Positions 59,101 to 64,000 of a DNA stretch of 64,000 nt are shown piece after piece. A program made the position numbers and the translations under genes. The stretch is from the NCBI GenBank assembly GCA_002633025.1, contig NMRB01000012.1, positions 247,385 through 311,384 of the forward strand, read 5' to 3'. This stretch comes from Notospermus geniculatus (taxonomy: Eukaryota; Nemertea; Pilidiophora; Heteronemertea; Lineidae). A model generated the notes under the pieces. That model saw only the letters and a list, made by a program, of their open reading frames with translations. It searched no databases and was not told where the DNA came from. Numbering within the stretch: the first letter of the stretch is position 1; every line of letters starts with the position of its first letter.

Positions 59101-61438
59101 AAACTAACTACAACTGAGGAACCAGCACACTTTTCATCCCATTTTTCACATTACCCAGTTGATATCCTTTTTTCCTTTATGGTCCTTAAAGCCAGAAGAG
59201 TTAAGGATGTTGCTGACAGGATGCCAGACATGGCACACTTCAATATGACAACCTCAAATCAGATATTCCAGCACTGGACGAAGCGCTTTTATCCTTTCTT
59301 TGATTTGAAAGTAAGTGCACAAATATGGTAACAGTAATTTTCCTCTCATATATAAACAAATGAAAAACCGAGGAAACCACAAGAGATCTTGTATAATGGC
59401 TGTCTGAGATATAGGACTGATCTCACACCATATCAGACCAGAACTGTCACCATGGCAAAATGCAGCAAAGAAAAGAACGTGACTTATTTTACCTCAGGTG
59501 TTAGACATACTAATAATGTACCGGTACCTAAAAATGGACAGAATTTGAAACTGCCTAAGTGAGTATAGTTTTACTGTATTCCAGCAAAAGGCTCCAGGAA
59601 AATAATGCAGATTCCATACCATAAATCCAACAGGAGGCATTATCAAGGTTTACACAGTTTGTTTGAGTAAGGCCTAGTCGCAGACAAGACATATAAGAAC
59701 TTCAAAACACATCTCAGCTATCCTGCCCTGGAGGCTTAGATATATATGTATGCTGTTAACACCTGATTCAATCTAAATATGATATGAGCAATTGTAAGTG
59801 ATAAAGGGTAGGACCTCCAGCAAATCGGGTTGGAATTTATGGACACTTCAGCAAAATGTGTTGCTGACTTGGTTGGTCCAGAGAAACTCTAATTGCCCCA
59901 GATTGCATTCATCATTTCGATGGCAAATTATATGCCCTCGGGGAGGTATGATATTCTTTTTCGAATCACACCAAGTGGAAAATGATGCTACAATTGATTT
60001 ATTTCACAGAGTCATGTGGGCAAGTATACAAAAACTGTATTATATCTAAAAGAAAATAAGGACTGATAAACACAGCTGTTAGAGAGCACCATACCATTTT
60101 CAAGGTTGGATTTGAATGTGACAATGGTTGAGATCTGAACACAACAAAGATTGACCTGGGCCACTCTGAATTTAATACATGTATATGAGTCAACATGACA
60201 TCATTTCTGACTGAGATGGTGATGAGGTAAGTACCTGTATGTCAGGAGGCACTGGTATTGGGTTGGTCACAAATTGGTTGCCTCCAGGGTATGGTTAAAA
60301 CAGAAGCATTAGGCCAGGTTCACATAACTACTACGACACGGAAACAGCTTGCAAACAAAGGTTTCATGGTCATGAAACCTTTGTGAAGCCATTGTTCGCT
60401 GGCATATCCGTGTACTGTGTAGCTATGTGAATTCGGCCTTAGGAAACTACATAAATTTTACGCTGCACCAACAACGTGAAAGAAGTAATAACACACAGCT
60501 TGCAATTCCATAAATACAACAGAGAAGCCAGGATTTAATCACATAACTTCCAATGAGTGAAAAAAGGGCATGATGATACCTGGCTGTGAAAGTGCCGCTA
60601 TGATAATGAGGTACGTCGTGACTATCAGTTAACATATTTACACAACATCAAATGCTAGTGTGACAGACTTCAGATTCAAAATCTGAAATACACAACACTC
60701 TGTATTCTAACTTAATCAAGGGCTCAAAATAAGACAGTGAGGTGATATATATACTAAAGCCACTCACTGATCACCTACAAGTAGCCTGATGATTCTGATC
60801 TGACCACTTCAAGGTCACTTTGATTTTGATTTGCTTTAAAACACACCATATTCCATTTCTACTTGCATTTCCCTACAAAAACCCATTGGTTCAGATTTGT
60901 TGATTATGAAATGAAACTGGCTTGAATTCACCCAGACAAACATCTACCGGTAATCAGCAGTTGCTACATGTACTGGTACATGTATGCCCTTGAAATGTAG
61001 GCCCTTGAAATGGTCTGAATCATGTAGACCCTTGAAATGGCCTGAATCATCATTTTTACTACGCATTGGCATGATTTGTTGTGCTATAGAAAGGCTAGAA
61101 TTCTGAAAGAACAGTCCAGTGGAACCAGCTCTGAGCAAACCTCATTGCAAGTGAGAGGGAAAGTTATTGTTAAAGTGGAACTGAAACTTAAATAAAAGCT
61201 ATTACGGGTAAAGAGTTAATTAATCGCCAAATCTAGTATGAAAATAGTGGTTATGCACGGTAATAAGTTAGTGCGATCACATGATGACCCAGCTTACAGA
61301 TCCAGTTCTAGTTGTGGCAGCAATATCTGTTTCTAGGTCATCATCAGGCTCATCTGCTTTCCCAAGATCAAAAGTCTTCTCTTCTTCAATAACTGCTTGG
61401 TCAGACGGAGCTTGTGCTCTCCGTCCCCTTTTGGCACT
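53083..61438 (-). CDS. IFT43: Intraflagellar transport protein 43 ortholog, first exon missing
   Basis: Small subunit of the IFT-A complex, which runs retrograde transport in cilia. Eight minus-strand exons join in consistent phase into 243 codons including the stop: a basic SAKRGRRA start, a GGW motif, [17 protein letters not shown], a conserved [10 protein letters not shown]...DIDLKLL core and a [10 protein letters not shown] end. Human IFT43 has the same order ([45 protein letters not shown]) in 208 residues. The exon with the start codon was not found below base 64000. The protein would be longer than human, partly because the SAKRGRRA exon occurs twice. It converges with PLCB4. Confidence 0.94.
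53354..53492 (-). CDS. IFT43: IFT43 exon, conserved core
   Basis: 139 bases between TTTCAG and GTATAG. It encodes [20 protein letters not shown], then [20 protein letters not shown] and ESEVIE, matching [44 protein letters not shown]. Phase 0 at the end. Confidence 0.96.
53977..54049 (-). CDS. IFT43: IFT43 exon, IPVIPDLEE motif
   Basis: 73 bases between TTCCAG and GTAAGA. It encodes [20 protein letters not shown], then AQAP. [15 protein letters not shown] is the best conserved short motif of IFT43. Leaves two bases of an asparagine codon. Confidence 0.95.
54393..54671. mobile_element. Inverted-repeat element in IFT43 intron
   Basis: Perfect 20-base or longer ends: CTACCGTATATGCAAATATT at left, AATATTTGCATATACGGTAG at right. 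Interior is rich in CGCGAA. Confidence 0.85.
54976..55075. repeat. Fam-3 hairpin
   Basis: CTCCCACAGTAGGTCCTTCG with TCTTGCTCCTCTTCAT pairs with ATGAAGAGGAGCAAGACGAA and CACTGTGGGAG. Confidence 0.8.
55553..55771. mobile_element. Recent inverted-repeat element with perfect ends
   Basis: 29-base ends, CTCTAGATTCGTTCTTCTAA onward at the left and its exact reverse complement at the right. TA flanks both sides (TACTCTAG and CTAGAGTA), as for a TA target duplication of mariner-type elements. No ORF inside. Confidence 0.85.
56190..56245 (-). CDS. IFT43: IFT43 exon, RLRPRTPQ motif
   Basis: 56 bases between TTGTAG and GTGTGT. It encodes [18 protein letters not shown] with split codons at both ends, matching FRLRPQSLNGSDYGG in human IFT43. 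Confidence 0.9.
56329..56550. mobile_element. Inverted-repeat element (ACTGTAAAGCA ends)
   Basis: TACTGTAAAGCAGGAAAATT at left, CTTGCTTTACAGT at right; interior again CGCGAA-rich like 54393-54671. Confidence 0.8.
56603..56804. mobile_element. Fam-2 MITE, copy b (reverse of copy a)
   Basis: GGCGGTCTAGGAAAACCCGT at left, ACGGGTTTTCCTAGACCACC at right. Internal AGTGTTAATGGCCTTGGTGA is the reverse complement of the copy a interior. Confidence 0.85.
57642..57668 (-). CDS. IFT43: IFT43 microexon of 27 bases
   Basis: 27 bases between TTTCAG and GTGAGT. With split codons at both ends it adds [10 protein letters not shown], parallel to FRRKASEEIED in human IFT43. It is too short for ORF finders but its phases join the exons at 57919 and 56245 exactly. 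Confidence 0.85.
57919..57995 (-). CDS. IFT43: IFT43 exon, GGW motif
   Basis: 77 bases between CTTCAG and GTAAGG. It encodes [20 protein letters not shown], then PPRSA. The RGGWG motif matches RQGGWAGDS in human IFT43. Ends two bases into an arginine codon. Confidence 0.88.
58120..58329. mobile_element. Inverted-repeat element (GTGACCCGTTCT ends)
   Basis: TATGTGACCCCGTTCTAGCA and AGGCATATGTC at left pair with GACATATGCCTGG and ATCAGAACGGGTCACAAATA at right. It lies next to the exon at 58373. A GGGTCACAAATAT piece also occurs at 25565. Confidence 0.8.
58373..58471 (-). CDS. IFT43: IFT43 exon with SAKRGRRA motif (downstream copy)
   Basis: 99 bases, 33 codons, phase 0 to 0, between TTTTTAG and GTAAGT. 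It encodes [20 protein letters not shown], then [13 protein letters not shown]. Its first eight residues repeat those of the exon at 61438 although the codons differ, which suggests an old exon duplication. It could be an extra or an alternative exon. Confidence 0.83.
58472..61297 (-). other. IFT43: IFT43 intron of 2.8 kb
   Basis: Separates the two SAKRGRRA exons. It includes the inverted-repeat element at 60309-60442. No further exon recognised. Confidence 0.6.
60309..60442. mobile_element. Inverted-repeat element in IFT43 intron
   Basis: TTAGGCCAGGTTCACATAAC at left against TATGTGAATTCGGCCTTAGG at right; inner AAAGGTTTCATGGTCATGAA is itself palindromic. Confidence 0.8.
61298..61438 (-). 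CDS. IFT43: IFT43 exon with SAKRGRRA motif (upstream copy)
   Basis: 141 bases, 47 codons, phase 0 to 0, between TCTACAG and GTAAGC on the minus strand. It encodes [20 protein letters not shown], then [20 protein letters not shown] and ATTRTGS. SAK.GRRAQ matches SRAKMGRRAQ near the human IFT43 N terminus; the acidic remainder is lineage specific. A related exon follows at 58471. Confidence 0.85.
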
Positions 61439-62117
61439 CTGTAGAATGGGCGATTAGTAAAATGAGAAAAAAATTCATCCATCCATCCATGATGTTCAAA
61501 AAGCAGATCATGAACATGACAAAAGAAAAAAACACTTAACATGGAGGCCCCGACTTTGTTAATGTTAGGCCTACCTGGGCCTGGCATTGAAGTTCATTCC
61601 ATATCACTCGGCCTAGGCCTAGCCTACATCAGTCATGTCAGTTACATGTACGCTAAACCAGCAAATTCGGTCAACGTTGTGTATGTGGCAACCGTTGCTG
61701 AATTGAACGGCAACTTCCCGTGAGCCAGCCCCAAACTGGTAGGTAGCTCACAAGTCGTATTAAATAGCATTGAAATGCATTGGAAATGGGAGTTATTCAT
61801 GAATTGTTCTTTTATGGAAGGGGTGGGGTGAAGAATGCTGCACGACCATGGACAAAATCACAAATCGACCCAAAAATCGAAAATCCATGGCTGAAACTCA
61901 CATTTCCTGGGGCAATTTTTATCGCCGACTGCTGCTGCCACCTATGAACTAGAAAATTAACTTCTGATACACTTGCGCTCACTCCGATGCAACATTGCCG
62001 ATTACCGCTGCCACAATCAGCAACATTGCTGATTATGACAACGCTAGGTTGCCAGCATAGGAACGTTGCCGAATTTGCTGGTTCAGCCGACGAACTGACC
62101 AGGCCTACATTCAACAA

Positions 62118-62230
62118 AGCCTAGGCCTAGGCCTAGATCTACTAATAGTAGGCCTATATGATCATAGGCCTAGGCCTATATGACATTCATTAGGCCTAGG
62201 CCTAGTCAGGATTTAGGCCTAGGCCTACAA
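62118..62230. repeat. AGGCCT-rich simple repeat
   Basis: Runs of TAGGCCTAGGCCTA, several interrupted copies. Similar short runs occur at 61605-61625, 63733-63752 and 63913-63925. Confidence 0.8.
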
Positions 62231-62278
62231 TTGACAAGTACTAAGTAGCTAGCGTGTACACTTTTTTGACATGTTTGA

Positions 62279-63746
62279 CTGCACATAGGCCTACTCTCCA
62301 TTCCAGTTCCGATTGGCGCGAGGTTTATCAACAATAGCTCCGGAACGCCTGGGCCGATTTTGATGAAACATACGTCAATCGACTTGTCTTTCTTTGCGGT
62401 ATCTTATAATCCAAGTTTCATCGGACTTTACTGCAGTTAAGTCGTTGAAATTGACAAAAATGTCATTTTCGCCGATCGGCTGCCTCCATTGAAATGATGT
62501 CATCGCGAGCGCCACACGAGGAACGTCAGATCNAATAGTCCAGTCGCAGAACGAAAAAGTGTGACATTTTGAATAACAGCAATTTTTTTGCATTTTTTGT
62601 ATCTCCAAATGACAGAGATTCAGAATCCGCCGGGTGCCACTCTGGCACCCTTGAGCGTTTTGAGAAATGCGCGTTTGAATTTTTGGAACTGACTTTATCA
62701 TTGGACGTCAGCTGACGCAACGACTGAGCTTTGTACAGGAGAATGGAACCCGATGTACAGCTAACTTTTGAATGGTTGGATTTACACCCCATAAATGTAT
62801 TACCAACAGATAGAAACATGGTGCCTCAGAAGCAGACAAGCATGTTCTTAATTGTTTTCAGAAGTTTTGTAACAAGAAATGACGTTTTTTATGTAAATTA
62901 ACACAAAATGGGTCAAAATACATAAAAATGCCGTTTCCAATTACATAACAAGTTAAAAATTACTAAAAACATGCTTATATGATTACGAGGCACCATGTTT
63001 CTATCTGTTGATAATACATTTATGGGGTGTAAATCCAACCACTAAAAAGTTAGCTATACATCGGGTCCCATTCTCCTGTACAAAGCTCAGTCGTTGCGTC
63101 AGCTGACGTCCAATGATAAAGTCAGTTCCAAAAATTCAAACGCGAATTTCTCAAAACGCTCAAGGGTGCCAAGGTGGCACTCGACGAATTCCGATTCCAC
63201 AACCTCCAAATGTATGAAAACTGGAAAAAAACTGCTGTTATTCAAAAAGAAACACCTAAGCCCAAAATCGGGGTTTTGCGACCGGACTATCTCAGACAGT
63301 TCGCATCTGACCACAGTTTATTCCATGCTAACAGAGATTTATTGTCCGTCAGATGAATAAAATTACATTTAGTTAAATATAGCAACGGAAAACATCCATA
63401 TTTCTAGCACATAAACTCACAGGGAAAAACTCAGCTGAACACGTGAACGCAGGAGCAGCTGCCCACCCCTACGAAAAATCGACGCGACCACACAAAACAC
63501 AGCGCTCATAGCGGCCAAATCATCGAACTACACTTTGTACACACGCTCGCATGCAAATGTACAGGGGTCAAAATATCGAGAAATAGTGGGAATATCGCGA
63601 TGAAACTTGGATTATAAGATACCGCAAAGAAAGACAAGTCGATTGACGTATGTTTCATCAAAATCGGCCCAGGCGTTCCGGAGCTATCGTTGATAAACCT
63701 CGCGCCAATCGGAACTGGCATGAAATGAAGAGTAGGCCTAGGCCCT
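62279..63746. mobile_element. Large imperfect inverted-repeat (foldback) element
   Basis: The left arm 62279-62831 and right arm 62987-63746 are reverse complements in two blocks. The outer block of about 145 bases (62283-62425 against 63598-63740) is nearly identical. The inner block (about 62545-62831 against 62987-63280) is more diverged. The arms differ by about 200 bases in the middle, and an N sits at 62533. The spacer is about 155 bases. No transposase ORF is seen. It may be a non-autonomous DNA element or two opposed copies of one repeat. Confidence 0.75.
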
Positions 63747-64000
63747 AGGCCTAGATCAGATCATGAGATAGATATGATGCATGTCGTCTGCATGCTGTCG
63801 CCGCGCCACTGCTGCTGCTAGGCAGGCTACTCAGTGACACGACTGACAAAAGTGCAGTGTGCACGCTGCTCGGGCACGCTGCTGCTGCTGCATGCTGTGC
63901 ATGTGTGATGTATAGGCCTAGGCCTACATCAGTGTACATGTCATAATTGCCCTAATTTTATCACCTTAGATGATGACAACAAATTTATATTTTTGATGTC

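Larger units (their letters stand above)
61439..64000 (-). other. IFT43 5' intron region with large inverted repeat
   Basis: No start-codon exon of IFT43 was recognised. The stretch holds AGGCCT runs (62118-62230) and the inverted repeat 62279-63746. Confidence 0.55.

Noticed and set aside
62375-63360. ORFs inside the large inverted repeat
   Set aside because: Both arms give mirrored short frames of similar sequence with no transposase motif; they are repeat by-products.
61439-64000. IFT43 start-codon exon
   Set aside because: No acidic start like MEDLLDLDEEL with a donor in the right phase was seen on the minus strand.

Overview
The window is a piece of an intron-rich animal genome. Coding exons are short (27 to 250 bases), have canonical splice sites and consistent phases, and sit in large introns full of small terminal-inverted-repeat (MITE-like) elements, tRNA-like SINEs and minisatellites. 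The encoded proteins are close to vertebrate sequences. The repeat style (TAGGCCTA and TACCGGTA runs, many short inverted-repeat elements) suggests a marine invertebrate, perhaps a deuterostome such as an echinoderm, hemichordate or cephalochordate. The species is an inference only.

Two genes converge tail to tail. On the + strand, 11416-47280 holds an ortholog of phospholipase C beta 4 (PLCB4, the norpA type). At least 29 coding exons run from the end of the PH domain through EF hands, catalytic X box, acidic X-Y linker, Y box, C2 domain and the long C-terminal coiled coil to a stop at 47278-47280. The first coding exons, about 75 residues by comparison with human PLCB4, were not found and probably lie upstream of base 1. 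On the - strand, 61438-53083 holds the intraflagellar transport gene IFT43 (IFT-A complex). Eight coding exons were found; the start-codon exon is probably beyond base 64000. About 5.8 kb of non-coding DNA separates the two stop codons. The genes have no obvious pathway link beyond both being used in sensory or ciliated cells.

Layout: 1-11415, tandem repeats and hairpin elements with no recognised exon. 11416-27199, PLCB4 PH end, EF hands and X box. 27200-39641, X-Y linker exons, including two 33-base microexons that copy the start of the exon at 39642; three introns here begin with GC instead of GT. 39642-43935, Y box and C2. 43788-44743, a 235-base duplication carrying a second copy of a C2 exon around an insert with an N. 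44814-47280, C-terminal coiled coil. 47281-53082, intergenic. 53083-61438, IFT43. 62280-63746, a large imperfect inverted repeat.

Main points for a second look: the microexon copies with consecutive GC-AG introns in the PLCB4 X-Y linker; a decayed extra copy of the Y-box exon; duplicated SAKRGRRA exons in IFT43; a 2-base insertion that breaks the PLCB4 exon at 20293; the near-identical duplicated C2 exon, possibly an assembly artefact; and nested MITEs whose insertion points can be read by comparison with empty relatives in the same window.
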